From: Prillingera fragicola
Taxonomy: Eukaryota > Basidiomycota > Tremellomycetes > Trichosporonales > Trichosporonaceae
DNA: 64,000 nucleotides
NCBI GenBank assembly: GCA_002335605.1
Contig: BEDY01000009.1
Coordinates: 372,001 to 436,000 of the forward strand
Reading direction: 5' to 3'
Under the pieces are notes generated by a model that saw only the letters and a program-made list of their open reading frames with translations, had not been told where the DNA came from and searched no databases. The position numbers were made by a program, and so were the translations under genes. This document shows, in pieces, positions 9,131 through 19,908 of the stretch. Positions within the stretch are counted from its first letter, which is position 1. The number at the start of each line of letters is the position of its first letter.

Positions 9131-11899
9131 CTACTGCTCTTCTCCTTCTGCGTCTTCTTCATCTGCCCCTGCTTCAGAGCGTTGCCGCTCGAGTTCAGCC
9201 TTCTTCTCTGCCGCGCGCCGCTCACGCTCCTCCTTTGACGGCCTAATCCAGTTGCCCTTACCAACTCCGGGTTGTCTGCTTGTCAGCCACGAAGAAGAAC
9301 GAAGAAGAACACTCGTAACTCACGCTATCCTCTTGGCTGGCTTTCGCTCCTTTTTCTCGCCATCGTCCTTCTTTGCCTGCGACTTTTTGGATCCACCGGC
9401 ACCAGGGAGAGGCTTTTGCACAATTTGACCCAGAGGACCAATAGTCGCGTGAGTCTGGTCAAAGGCATCGTCTGTATCCAGCCCAGCTCCAGACTCAATG
9501 CGTGAAGCGTAAAACGCGTGCAAGAGCGCCGGTGTGTTGGCCTTGTACGTATTACTGTTGAGAGGAATAAAGGGTGGCGGTGGCGCGTACGCGAGGGCGT
9601 CCTCTTTCGGTCCAGCCGCAGAGTCGTTGGCACGACCTCGGCGACCAAAGAATAGAGCTCGCGGGACAGTGAGGTGAGACATGCCATGCTCCTTGTCGAT
9701 ACCAAGCTCGCGCAGACCAAGAAAGTCTTCTCCGAGCCCCTCCGCAAACTCGCCACTGTTGGGTTAGCCACGCTCCAGGAACTAGTACCCACTGTTGCAG
9801 CATTTCTCCGTCCTGAGCAAAGAGCATGTCGTCCTCGATGACAGGCCCAGTTGTAAGCTCCTTGTATGATTGCCGGACCTTGCGGCTCATCTCTGAAACC
9901 TTTGCGCTGTCGCGCTCAATGTCGTCCTTGATGTGAGCCTCAAGATCTTGCAGTTGGACTTGGCCATTCTCATGCAGAGCGTGCAAGACAATCTCCTCAG
10001 TGTCCATCTGCTGCGCAAATCCGTCCAGCAACAATCGAAAGGTGCGGCCCATGTTGCGGATGTAGTCGCCAGCCACGCGGGTGAGGAGGTCGAGAGGAAT
10101 GTCGTTGGCACCTTCGAATCCGGCATGTGCCAAGAGGCTGCTCGATGCCCGTTTGAGGCAAAAGGCTGCCTCGGCCTCTCCCACTTCGCCTCCTTCGCGT
10201 GCGCGCTGGTTGGCGACGACTCGTGCTTCGCGCCGCTTCCGCTTGTTTTCGGAACGCTCCCCCGCGTGTCGGGCACGCTCCACTTCTATTGGCTCGAGAG
10301 GCTGTGGGGGCATGCCGGTACCGTCCTCGTAGTATTGTTTGATCTCTTGAATCACATTCATGGTGCGACGAGCATCGGTCAGCTTGTCGACCGAGCGATG
10401 GACCAGTCGTTCCAGGGACACTGGTTTGGACGGCTCGAGCGCAGGCGGAGCCGACTCGTCGTGCATGAAGACGTCACCGTTGGGAGCAGCCGAGTCTGAA
10501 GCTCGCCTGCGGGACACTCGGCGCCGTTTTGTTGCAGGGCCTTTGATCATGTGAGGAACGGCTGGTAGTCCGGCGACGTACGTGTCGTCCTTGCTCGTGA
10601 CGCCCCACCAGTATGCTTCGAGTTTGGCGTCCTCGTCGTCAGTGGTAATGGGCACAGGATACCAAGGCGGCGGTGTGGTGCCAAAGAGAATCTCACGGGC
10701 CTTTCCCTTGTCGAAAAAGGATGGCCCACGCTGGCTCAGCGAGACGGGTTGAAAGTGGTTCATGGTGTAAGGCGTCCTGATCAGAGCGGGTGTGAGCTCC
10801 AGGTTGGTCTGGAGGTTTGGACGAAACGGCGGCGGACTTGAAACGTCGCCGTTCGCCTTGCCATTCACACGTCGCTCCCCAGCAGTCGATCCGGCGCTAG
10901 TCGCCCGTCCGTCTCGAATAGCATCAACAGCTGGGGTCGCCCTCCCATTTGGGTCACTGTGGCCAGGTGGAGGTTGTTTGTCGCCGGTCTTGCGTACACC
11001 GTCCTCGTCCTCGCCCGCGGCATCATCGCTCTCTCCCGCAGCGTCCTCTTCGTCTCCAGGCGGCGCGCTGCCTGCAGGCTGCTGCGAAGCGGCCCGTTGT
11101 ACTGCAGCAGAGGCCCCGACGCTTGACAGGATTGAGAGGAGGGGGTTATTCGTGCTGTCGTCACGGTCGGCGAGAAACTCGAGGTGGTGGTTGGTCTTTT
11201 GCTGCAGAAACTTGGCAACAGCGCGAAGAGGGTGGTTCTGGTATCAGCAACTGCAGTAGCTTGACAAACTCACGGCCGTCGTATTGTACGTCAAGCAGTT
11301 CTTCCAGATCTGATCCAGGTCTGTAGCAAACTCGGCCTTGTTCTTGTACTTGTGGCTCTTGACATTGCGAAGCACGGTGGACAGGTCCATTGGCCTAGTG
11401 ATATCTGCACGTCAGCCACAGCCCTCATCGCCGACGTACATGTAAAGTAGTCGGGAGCATCTCGCTTTGACACTGGTTTCAAGAATGGGCCTGCTTCAGG
11501 CTGAATACATTAGCAAGGGCAGCGAGTACAACAGTCAGACATACCGAGCTCTTGAGCTCGTTGACAATCTTTTCAAGACTGTCATAGAATGCGTCCGACG
11601 ACTTTTGCGGCTATTGAAGTGAATGCCAGCAGTTGGAAGGTGCCATAGACGAGGATGGGGCGCAATGTTAGCAAGACATCACCAATGAACCGGGGAGGTA
11701 TTTCCCCGCCCGGGGAAAGGGTACCAACCTTGCCAGCTTGAACGTCGACGAGGAGCTGTTGAAACTCGGGGTCCGTTAGACTGGGAGCATCGGATATGCC
11801 CTCGAGATACCCAAGAAGATACTGTTAGGGGTGGATGGCGTGGTCAGCCCAAGTTACGAGCACGATACCAGCAGCGGTGGAACGGTGACGGACCTTCAT
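9131..11899 (-). CDS. SPT7: SAGA complex subunit Spt7-like: bromodomain plus histone-fold protein
   Basis: Eight exons on the minus strand: 11894-11899, 11729-11821, 11545-11610, 11440-11500, 11274-11404, 9793-11237, 9324-9755, 9131-9275. They close in frame to 792 residues. The first coding exon is only ATGAAG. A bromodomain occupies about residues 34-145 (PDYF...ITRPMDLSTV, then NCLTYNTTANHPLR across a 36-nt intron). An Arg-rich basic linker follows. A bromodomain-associated histone fold (LDLLTRVAGDYIRNMGRTF) lies near residue 500. The acidic Glu/Gln-rich tail ends ...EEDAEGEEQ. In yeast Spt7 scaffolds SAGA and pairs its histone fold with Ada1. The domain order identifies the family; the exact length of the short first exon is the weakest point. 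Confidence 0.88.
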
Positions 11900-12386
11900 T
11901 GTGGGCGGAGATGGCCACCGCTGGGCGGGGCAAGCTTTGTCGTGCGTCTACCGTATGCAGGCAAAAGTGGTATCGTTGGATAGCCCCTTGCTGGGACAGT
12001 AGAGTGCACGCTAGAACGAAAGTGGATGGATGGATGGACGCGAGAGCTGGCAGTCCAAAGGTAATGGGATGGGGGCGAAAAAGAAGGGGTACAAGGTGGC
12101 TCGGCCGGGAGAGGACGCGACCCATTACCATTTGCCAAGCCGCCGCCCAAATCAAAGCCTACTGCATTACACCGCCGGTTTGTTGTTGTTGTCAAGCCAC
12201 CCTCACACTTTCAACACATTTCATTGTCCGTCCATCACTCTCCTCACAGCTAGCAGCAGGCAGTACAGACGGTATCCCTTTAAGAAATCAGGCGCAGCTG
12301 TTGACACGTCCAACTGCACGGCGAGTTGGCAGACGCTGCTATAATCAACCCTTCGGAGCTGTTATTTACACTTGGCGGCCAACACC
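11900..12386. other. Divergent promoter between SPT7 and TFIIIC tau95 genes
   Basis: About 490 bp shared by two outward-facing genes of the general transcription machinery. Pyrimidine-rich tracts precede both starts. No TATA box or gene is evident. Confidence 0.5.
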
Positions 12387-14563
12387 ATGGACGAGCCAGG
12401 ACCATCGACCAACTCGCGGCCACGTCCTCCCACCACCACCGAGCAATCCTCCAACTCATTCATGTCATCCAAGGCCAAATGGCATCCTCTCCCTCGCACC
12501 ACTTTTCGCTCCATCGAGTACCCAGGTCCAGTGTCTCGCCCCAGCGCAATCCTAAAGGTGGTAACTCAGGCCGATGTGGACGAGTGTTTCAACGCCAACA
12601 CTGGGGATGCTAGGCAGTTGGAAATGAGGTATAGGCCAGAGGAGCGCTCGGCTGTTCCAGTCCGCGGCTCGCGAGTTGCCAGCCAAAAGGTGCTAGTCAA
12701 GATTGTCAAGCGCAGGCGTCGACGGACTGCCGGAGACACTGCAGGTCAGCAAGGGGTCTTTACTGCTCAGATTACTGGCTCGATTCCACAGACCGTGCGG
12801 TTTAGGTGTAAGTGCTTGTGCTCTGGAGTATGCTGATCAGAAGCCATGGCAGATTTCCAATACACGCCGCCTCAGCAAGGCCATGTGGCCAACCTCACTC
12901 AGGCGCTTCTTGACCTCGACTGTGCGTAGCTTGGTGGAGCACCAGCTGACATTTCAAGATGATGCCATTCTCGACTATCGCATCCCTAACCTCAACGAAG
13001 AGTTCTTCGAACGCAAACTTCCAGGTGAAGAAGGGGCCTTTGCCTTTCGTTCTCTGCTCGAGCTGCAGCCGACTCCTGTCGCCAGCGTTCGCCAGCTTCC
13101 AAATGTGTTCAAGTGAGTGGCATACCCTGTTCTTTACTGACGTTCAGCTTTAAGATGAACACTCAAACTGTGCAAGAAAAAGTGTGGGACGACGACGCAA
13201 AGGAGCACAAGACTCGTTTCGTGAACAAGTCTCGAGTGTCTGGGTACTCTGTCCCTGTCGTTGGACATGCGCATCCTGTACCTATGGAGCCTGAGAAGGA
13301 ACTGCGTGACCGCATTCCCAAGCTGGACGAGCGCATCTGGAAGCGACTCCAAGAGGTAGGCATCCGCAAGGGACATGGCTGACAGCAGCTCATGGAGGAG
13401 CGCCCCGTGTGGCAGCGATATGGTTTGCTCGCCCATTTCAACGAGGCTGATCGTTATGAAATTGAGAGGTGGGTTAGGAATGAGTGTGCTAGCTGACAGG
13501 TAGCAACAAGGTCTATCTTCCTGCACTCGGATTCACATATGGTGCCGGCCCCTTCTGGAAGACCATTGTGCGCTACGGCTACGATCCATGCGCGGACAAG
13601 GAGGCGTATCGCTATCAGCGTGTTTACGTCTACCTGGACGTCAAGCGTACCAAGAACAATGTGCTCAACACGAAGGATGCCGACGAAGAAGAGGAACAGG
13701 AGGAGGCCAAACGACCCTCGTTCTGGTGGGAGAATGAGCAGAACCGTCTCATTGCCGAGGGGTTTCGACCACCCATTGATCCAGCGTGGGTGCTGCCAGA
13801 TGTAGACACTGCTGACCCTTCAGGCGTGTGCACATTTACGACGGAGAAGTGATTCACCGGAACAAACCAGACTACCAGTTTATGGACATTCACGACCCGG
13901 TTCTTTACAACGTAATTCACGACCCGGCCGGTCTAAAGGATGTGTGCGACGTGAGTGCCAACGCGAGATAAGATATGGGAACCGAGCGGGAAGCCTAGCG
14001 ACGCGTAACATCTCCTTAGGTGTTTTACGCTACGCACCTCTTGCCACGTTACGCTCTCGTTCCTTACTACCTTGGACCCCGCTGACAGGACTCAGTCGCA
14101 CAGCGGGTGGTACCGTCCCATCACGTTTGAGCTTATAAAGGCACTTCTTCGCGTCCGTTATGCGCACCTACGCGACAGGAACGAGCCTGCGCGTGAAGAG
14201 GCAACGCTGCCTCTGATCGAGGCATACGAGCGCGCTTTGGTCGAGGGCGAGGACGGGGAGGCTGGTGAGGCGTTCAATAAGCAGCTGGCTGTCAGCCGCC
14301 GCGTGATGAGGTAGGGCAAGAATTGGCCCCTACACGCTCAGCCGCACCACACTGTACACCGATGTACATACCACAGGTTTTGGAACTACGTAGAGTTTAT
14401 CCCCATGCCTAGCCTTGTCTCAGCCGTTCGCGTCGGAACCGAATTCCGCCTTGACGCAATGACGATCTCCCACCTTAACGCAATGAAGATCTCTCGGTTG
14501 CGTAAAGTTGGCTGGCGTCGTCAATGTCTGCAGCGCAGCGACAGAGCGCGTCATTGGCGTTGA
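12387..14563 (+). CDS. TFC1: RNA polymerase III factor TFIIIC subunit tau95 (Tfc1/GTF3C5 family)
   Basis: Nine exons: 12387-12807, 12853-12921, 12959-13112, 13148-13355, 13389-13468, 13504-13785, 13824-13950, 14096-14310, 14377-14563. Total 580 residues. The start resembles tau95: TFRSIEYPGPV, a basic KIVKRRRRR stretch, then DFQYTPPQ-like FQYTPPQ. The second half has the family core: MEERPVWQRYGL, then GPFWKTIVRYGYDP, YRYQRVYVYLD and SGWYRPITFE. TFIIIC binds the A box (through tau95) and B box of tRNA genes and recruits TFIIIB. Introns are tiny: 35, 30/33, 35, 37, 38 nt. The 13356 intron ends in tandem acceptors three bases apart. The last exon after FIPMP has no family match and contains a near-duplicated 21-mer, so the C-terminus is the least certain part. 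Confidence 0.88.
14449..14493. repeat. Near-exact 21-bp tandem duplication inside last TFIIIC exon
   Basis: Positions 14449-14469 and 14473-14493 agree at 19 of 21 bases with a 24-bp period. The duplication lies in the predicted C-terminal exon and would encode two similar L-(D/N)-A-M-(T/K)-I-S segments. Confidence 0.85.
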
Positions 14564-15726
14564 ATCAAAACTGCCAAGCGAGACGGACGAGGCCACATCG
14601 CAGGCACGACTTTTTTGTGGCCCCACGAAATGGTGCAATGTGGGGGGCGGAGTCGGATCATGTCAGACAGGGACGCAGTGGACCAGACGGCGCAGGTCAT
14701 CTGTTCGACTGACTTGCGCCAAGCCAGACTGGCCAGACCCACATTCATTGGTGACGGGGGCCAAGCTCGTGCATTAACCAACTTTTGAAAACGGACTGCG
14801 AGCACACGTAGGTGCTCGATTCGCAGGTGCGCGGCTATTCACCGGATGGGGAACTATAGCGAGTCCAGTAATAGGCATGTCCGCCCATATCGGCCGCAAG
14901 CCGAGTTTCTAGGACATCTAGTCAGGGGCTTCTCTTTTTGCTGGTCTTTGTTCTCTGGGAATCGTTACACGTTCGTGCATGCACGCGTCCTGTCGCGCAG
15001 CATGTTGCGCATTGGGGGAGGTTGAATTGATGACGTCCAAAGCATGTCCGAATCACCTGCTGCACCAGGGTTGGGTTCAGGCTGCCGGCGGTGCCATTGA
15101 CCTGACCAAATCATTGCAGTCAAGCAAAGTCCTGGGCCGGCGGCTCGATGCCCAACGTGTCCACACCTACCCTCATTATTGAGGATCAACCCACAGACGT
15201 CCTGAAGTGATCCTGCTAAGACCGACACCTTGATGCTGTTCGGGTGTTGCATTTGGTATCTTGACCCCACTGGCTGTTGCTATAACGTATTTCTGGCCGA
15301 TGCTCTGTAATTGTTGTTGCATCCCGACAGATCTGTACAGAAACAGTTCCTCAATCGCCGGCAGTCTACCCCTGGTCCCTGGCCTCGATTCCTACCAATT
15401 TACTGAGTACGCGTCCATAACCGTCGCACCCGGCCCAGGTCCGTCATCGGAAAGCCGCGTGGCGGAGGACTGAGCCGCAGCATAGCCTGCTAGCAACAGG
15501 CTTACCAAAGGCCAAAGGACGAAGCGAGACTCGGGCAGATTCTCGTCCTCCCGCACTGGAAGAACCGCAAAGACGCCCGGCGGAAGTGTAACCGTCGCCG
15601 CAGGGACGCCCAGGGTTGAGACATCACATGCCGAGTGCCTGATCACGGCTTGTAGGTCGGCAGCGAATCAGCAGTCGGCTGCAGTCGGGATCAAGTGTCA
15701 CCGCTGGGCGGAAAGGGTGGAATACG

Positions 15727-15746
15727 AAAAAAAAAAAAAAAAAAAA
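15727..15746. repeat. Poly(A) tract, 20 bases
   Basis: An uninterrupted run of 20 adenines in otherwise mixed intergenic sequence. It could be a nucleosome-excluding promoter element or the tail of a decayed retroposon; no target-site duplication was recognised. Confidence 0.95.
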
Positions 15747-16009
15747 GGAAACAGTGGGTCCACAGCGATCAAAACAGGCAAAATACAGTTGAGCCGTAAA
15801 GCTGCAGAAACGAGCCGTCACGTCGCACAAACAACTCGTCATAAGCTTAAGACGGTTGCGCGCGTGCGTCGCTCGGTTGGTGCGGCATGCGACGAGTTTC
15901 ACACGCCAGACTAGTGTGGTTAGCTCGTTGCCACCGCGGCTACTATGCAGTGTTTTTGTTGATCACTTTGAGCTTTCAGATGACCAAGGTTGGGCAGTGC
16001 CAGGGTCTC

Positions 16010-16057
16010 CCGAGTGCCTGAGGACCTGGGTTCGAAGCGCGAACCCCTAGCACTCGG
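16010..16057. repeat. Nested inverted repeat (two stacked stems)
   Basis: The outer arms CCGAGTGC (16010-16017) and GCACTCGG (16050-16057) are exact complements. Inside, GGGTTCG (16028-16034) pairs with CGAACCC (16040-16046) around a 5-nt loop. As RNA this folds into an 8-bp plus 7-bp stem separated by an asymmetric interior loop. Function unknown. Confidence 0.8.
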
Positions 16058-16432
16058 CATCGGGGCCGAGGCCGCCAAAGGATCAACCGGCACTTGTCAA
16101 GGGTTTAGACTGTCCAGCTGACCAGCTTCTGCATTTGATGACAGCCCAGCCCCCAGCCTGGCGGCCCACATGTGTCCCACATGCATCAGCGGACACCTCT
16201 TGAGGGGCGCTGTTCACATGCAATGGGGTTCCAGCGACGCTGTACCCGCAGCTCCTGGACATCTCAGGCGATTGAAACAGGGCAGTGGGTGGTCCGCCGG
16301 GGCTGTCACAGGCAACAGCAAGGCGCAAACAGCACATGATGGCCAGAGCCTCCTACCACTACCGGCGTGCCAGCGGCGAATGTGTGCAGTCGCACCAATC
16401 CTCTTCCTGTTTGCTCAGCCCCCGCGCGTTTG

Positions 16433-16439
16433 TATATAA
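16433..16439 (+). promoter_or_regulatory. TATA box of the sugar transporter, with upstream CCAAT
   Basis: TATATAA lies 120 bp before the start codon, and a CCAAT pentamer (16395-16399) sits 34 bp further upstream. Spacing is typical of a strongly regulated fungal promoter. Confidence 0.6.
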
Positions 16440-16552
16440 GGAGGACCACATCCGTCACGACGAGCCCCGTACTCCCCCAGCCCTAGGCCACCTGCCCCCT
16501 CTTCAGCTTGGATTGGCCCCATTGCCCCACATTGTAAACTTTTACCACCACC

Positions 16553-18563
16553 ATGAAGCACGAGGTGGACAACGGTGAGTGCCAGGAGGGTTGATGACGA
16601 AATTCCCAGGCTGATCAAAACAGTCGCTGCTCGTGACCACGGTGTCGTCGAGTCTCAGCACGAGGCCGCCATTGCGGAGCGTGTCGAGGCGCCCGTCACT
16701 GTCAAGGCCTACCTTGCTTGTGCCTTTGCCGCCTTTGGTGGTATCTTCTTCGGTTTTGTGAGTTGTCCAATATTACCCACGCCAAGACACTCGAGCTGAC
16801 TGTGGAAAAAGGACTCTGGATACATTTCCGGTGTCATGGGCATGAACTTTGTCATTTCAAAGTTCAACGGCATGGAGGTCCCCGGCCCCGATTCGTCTGC
16901 AGAGTACAAGAAGTCCTTTGCCCTGCCCTCGAGCAAGAAGTCGCTCATCACCTCGATTCTGTCTGCTGGTACTTTCTTCGGTGCTCTCATAGCAGGTGAC
17001 CTTGCCGACTGGTATGGTCGTCGTACTACTATCATCGCCGGTTGCGGTGTGTTCATGATTGGTATTGCCATCCAGACTGCCACTACCCCCGACACCAACG
17101 GATGGAAGCTCCTCGTCGCTGGCCGTGCCATTGCCGGTATCGGAGTCGGATTCGTCTCGGCCATTATCATTCTCTACATGTCGGAGATTGCTCCTGTAAG
17201 TGCATGGCCAGGAAAATGCAGCGGAAAGTGGTGGTCGTGTGGTCGTGTGACGTGTGTTTGTGGCACTTGTCGGGCTTTGGTGGAGGCTGTAATTACCTCC
17301 GGCGGGGTCTCCACAACACACGTTCCGTTGATTCGCCCACTTGTGCCCGAGACTGTTGCTGACATGCTCCAGCGCAAGATCCGTGGTGCCCTCGTCTCTG
17401 GCTACCAGTTCGCCATTACCATTGGTCTCCTGCTTGCCTCATGCGTCAACTACGGAACCCAGAACCGCATGGACGCCGCGTCGTACCGTATCCCTATTGG
17501 CATTCAGTTTGTCTGGGCTGCCATTCTTGGCGGTGGTCTTTACATGCTCCCCGAGTCGCCCCGTTACTATGTCAAGAAGGGTCGTCCCGACCGTGCTGCC
17601 AACGCTCTTGCCCGTATCCGTGGCCAGGACGAAAACTCGTCGTACATCCAGAGCGAGCTCGCCGAGATTATCGCCAACCACGAGTACGAGAAGCAGCTTG
17701 TCACCACCGACTCTTACATTGGCTCGTGGCTCGCTTGTTTCAAGGGTGGTCTCCGTCGCCCCAACTCGAACCTCCGTCTCACCATTCTTGGCACTTCGCT
17801 CCAGATGATGCAGCAGTGGACTGGTGTCAACTTCATCTTCTACTTCGGAACCGTCTTCTTCCAGAACCTCGGCACCATCGACAACCCCTTCCTCATCTCG
17901 CTCATTACCACCCTCGTCAACGTGTGCTCGACTCCCCTGTCGTTCTGGACCATTGAGCGCTTTGGCCGTCGTCCTCTGCTCATCTGGGGTGCCCTCGGCA
18001 TGTTGATCTGCCAGTTTATCATTGGCGCTATTGGTACGGCCCGCCCCGACGACCTTTCCGTCGCCCGCGCCCAGATTGCCTTTATCTGTATCTACATCTT
18101 CTTCTTTGCCTCGACTTGGGGTCCCGGCGCTTGGGTCGTTATCGGCGAAATCTTCCCCATCCCCATCCGTGCCCGCGGTGTCGGTCTCTCGACCGCCTCC
18201 AACTGGCTCTGGAACTGTATCATCGCCGTCATCACCCCTTACCTCGTCGGTGAGGACGGAGCCGACCTCAAGTCCAAGGTCTTCTTCCTCTGGGGTTCGC
18301 TCTGCACGTGCTGTTTCGTCTACGCCTACCTCCTCGTGTGGGAGACCAAGGGTCTTACTCTTGAGCAGGTTGACCAGATGATGGAGGAGTGTGGCTCGCC
18401 CCGCCGCTCGCCCGGCTGGAAGCCCTCGACTACCTACGCCCAGCGTCTCGACATGCAGCATGGTATAGAGAAGGAGGGCAAGGCCATGCCCCGCCAGCTC
18501 GAGCACCCTATTGGCGGTAACGATGTCGCCCACTCGGGTGCAATGCCCACCACCGCCATTTAA
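16553..18563 (+). CDS. MFS sugar transporter (hexose-transporter family)
   Basis: Exons 16553-16574, 16624-16757, 16812-17195, 17373-18563; 576 residues. Twelve membrane segments are expected. Sugar-porter signatures include FFGFDSGYISGVMGM in the first segment (FGF|DSGY joined by splicing), DWYGRRTT after segment 2, PESPRYYVKKGR, QQWTGVNFIFYF in segment 7, ERFGRRP, and PIPIRARG. The tail ends ...VWETKGLTLEQVDQMMEE plus about 50 hydrophilic residues. Such proteins import glucose or related sugars at the plasma membrane; substrate and affinity cannot be read, and the tail is too short for an Snf3/Rgt2-type sensor. The third intron (17196-17372) is 177 nt, in frame and open, so retention would insert 59 residues just after SEIAP. 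It is preceded by a TATA box and followed by an AU-rich 3' region. Confidence 0.93.
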
Positions 18564-18970
18564 GCGTTGGTAGTGTGCACTCGGCAGGCAGGATGTGCAT
18601 TCAGCGGGCCGCTAATGTTGCCATCTTTGCAAGGCCCTGGAGTATGTAGTATAACATGAATACTTGACACAGCAGTTTTGGAACAGGTGCATTGGATCCC
18701 ACAGTGTATGCGAGAACAAGGGTGGGCGGAGGTTTATTTATTTATTTATTACTGATAAATACTTTTTTCAAGGTATTGTTCAAATGACTTCGCTGTCCTG
18801 TGTACCTGTGTAAGTGCAGACCGAACACAGCGTCTCGTTCGAAACTGCAGACAACAGATTGTTTGGCAACGTTGCACTGCATCACTAATCTTTACGAAAC
18901 CGGAACAACCTTTTGCCACGGCCGGGTGGCTCTCAGAGCACGCCAGGCCGCAGTGTACGCAGTGACTGTC
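18564..18970. other. Convergent 3' regions of sugar transporter and tubulin cofactor A
   Basis: About 400 bp between two converging stop codons. It includes the AU-rich repeat at 18733-18751. No gene is visible. Confidence 0.55.
18733..18751 (+). promoter_or_regulatory. AU-rich element-like repeat in the sugar-transporter 3' region
   Basis: Overlapping ATTTA pentamers (TTTATTTATTTATTTATTA) lie 170 bp after the transporter stop. In mRNAs such arrays bind AU-rich-element proteins and change stability. Whether the transcript reaches this point is unknown. Confidence 0.5.
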
Positions 18971-19405
18971 TCAGTCAAGGGCATCCTCGAGGTTCTGGAT
19001 GGCCTGGCGCTTGAGGCTGGGCCTGTTGAGCCACGCAAGGCCGTGGGACTGGTACTCCTGCCGACGTCAGCGCAGCCACCCCCAGGGACGTACGCGGTCA
19101 ATGGCCTGGTCGGCGAGGCGCTCGAGGACGGCCTTGCGCTTGGCCGCCTGGGGCTCGCCCGACTTGGCCGTCTCGGTCTGGTACCTGCTGTGTCAGCTTG
19201 CATCCAAGGCGCGGGGGCGTACGCCTTGGCGGTCTCAAAGGCAATGGCAGCCGAGACGAGCTGCTGGTTGAGCTTTTGCTGCTGGGCGGGGAGGGGCTCG
19301 TCGTCGGCCTGCATCGACTGCGGGTTAGCTCGGTCTGGGCCAAGGACATACCTTGACGAGCTCCTGGTACTCGGTGTGCTGGGCCTGGAAGCGGGTAGCG
19401 GGCAT
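18971..19405 (-). CDS. RBL2: Tubulin-folding cofactor A (tubulin-specific chaperone A)
   Basis: Four exons on the minus strand: 19352-19405, 19223-19317, 19094-19184, 18971-19057. Total 108 residues, the normal size of cofactor A. Introns are only 34, 38 and 36 nt, each with GTA(T/C)G donors and GCTAAC or GCTGAC branch points. The protein is a helical bundle rich in Gln, Glu and Lys (QQQKLNQQLVSAAIAFE near the middle, ending AIQNLEDALD). Cofactor A captures beta-tubulin after the chaperonin cycle; yeast Rbl2 buffers excess free beta-tubulin. Frame closure across three very small introns supports the model. Confidence 0.85.
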
Positions 19406-19908
19406 GGTGCTTTGTGGTGGTGGCGGTGGTAGGTTTGTTGAGTTGAGCGCGAGGTGGTGATGGTCTTTGTGACCTGGGCGTCAGCTTCTTATAACATCTT
19501 AACGGCGGCGATTGAGGAGGCGATGGCAGCCCCAAAACTAGTAGCCTGAGCCATAAGTGCGTGAGCCTGAGGATGTGAGACCATCGCGTGCTTGAGAAAA
19601 GCGTGACAGTGTAGCACAAGGTGAGAAAGTATTAGTATCCACAAACAACAAGTGTTGGTGTCTGTCGACCACTCGGGTACTCTGTGTGTACTTGTAAAGA
19701 AAAACCAGCCCCACGTATACCAACGTAATGGCCTGGATGGACGTAAGTGGCATCTTAGATCTGCAGATCTCGATGTCGCCCGTCGGCCATGCGCTGGAAT
19801 GTGCTGGGAACCAGTCTTGCAGTCAGCTGACGCTCAGTGCACAGCCCAAACCGCTCGGGTGGGACAATCTGTTGGGAATACAACGGCACAAGGAACGTGT
19901 GCCATCTG
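19406..19908. other. Intergenic, promoter of cofactor A and 3' flank of the next gene
   Basis: No gene seen. A perfect 14-bp palindrome (AGATCTGCAGATCT, 19757-19770) and GA-rich strings occur here. Confidence 0.5.
19757..19770. promoter_or_regulatory. Perfect 14-bp palindrome
   Basis: AGATCTGCAGATCT is its own reverse complement. It could be a site for a dimeric DNA-binding protein, but a single copy by itself is weak evidence. Confidence 0.35.

Larger units (their letters stand above)
14564..16552. other. Long intergenic region upstream of the sugar transporter
   Basis: Two kilobases with no supported gene. It contains a 20-A homopolymer (15727-15746), a nested inverted repeat (16010-16057) and, near its end, a CCAAT pentamer and TATA box for the transporter. 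A tRNA search by eye was negative. Confidence 0.5.

Noticed and set aside
15727..15746. Poly(A) tail of a retroposed gene copy
   Set aside because: No coding-like sequence precedes it on either strand and no target-site duplication is visible.
16010..16057. tRNA gene suggested by GGGTTCGAA and flanking complementary arms
   Set aside because: The span is only 48 nt, the T-arm stem does not pair in the tRNA register, and no anticodon or D arm can be drawn. Kept as an unexplained hairpin.
17439..18533. 364-codon open frame antisense to the sugar transporter
   Set aside because: Composition is Gly/Glu/Val-rich as expected from the reverse of a GC3-rich membrane gene; no motif.
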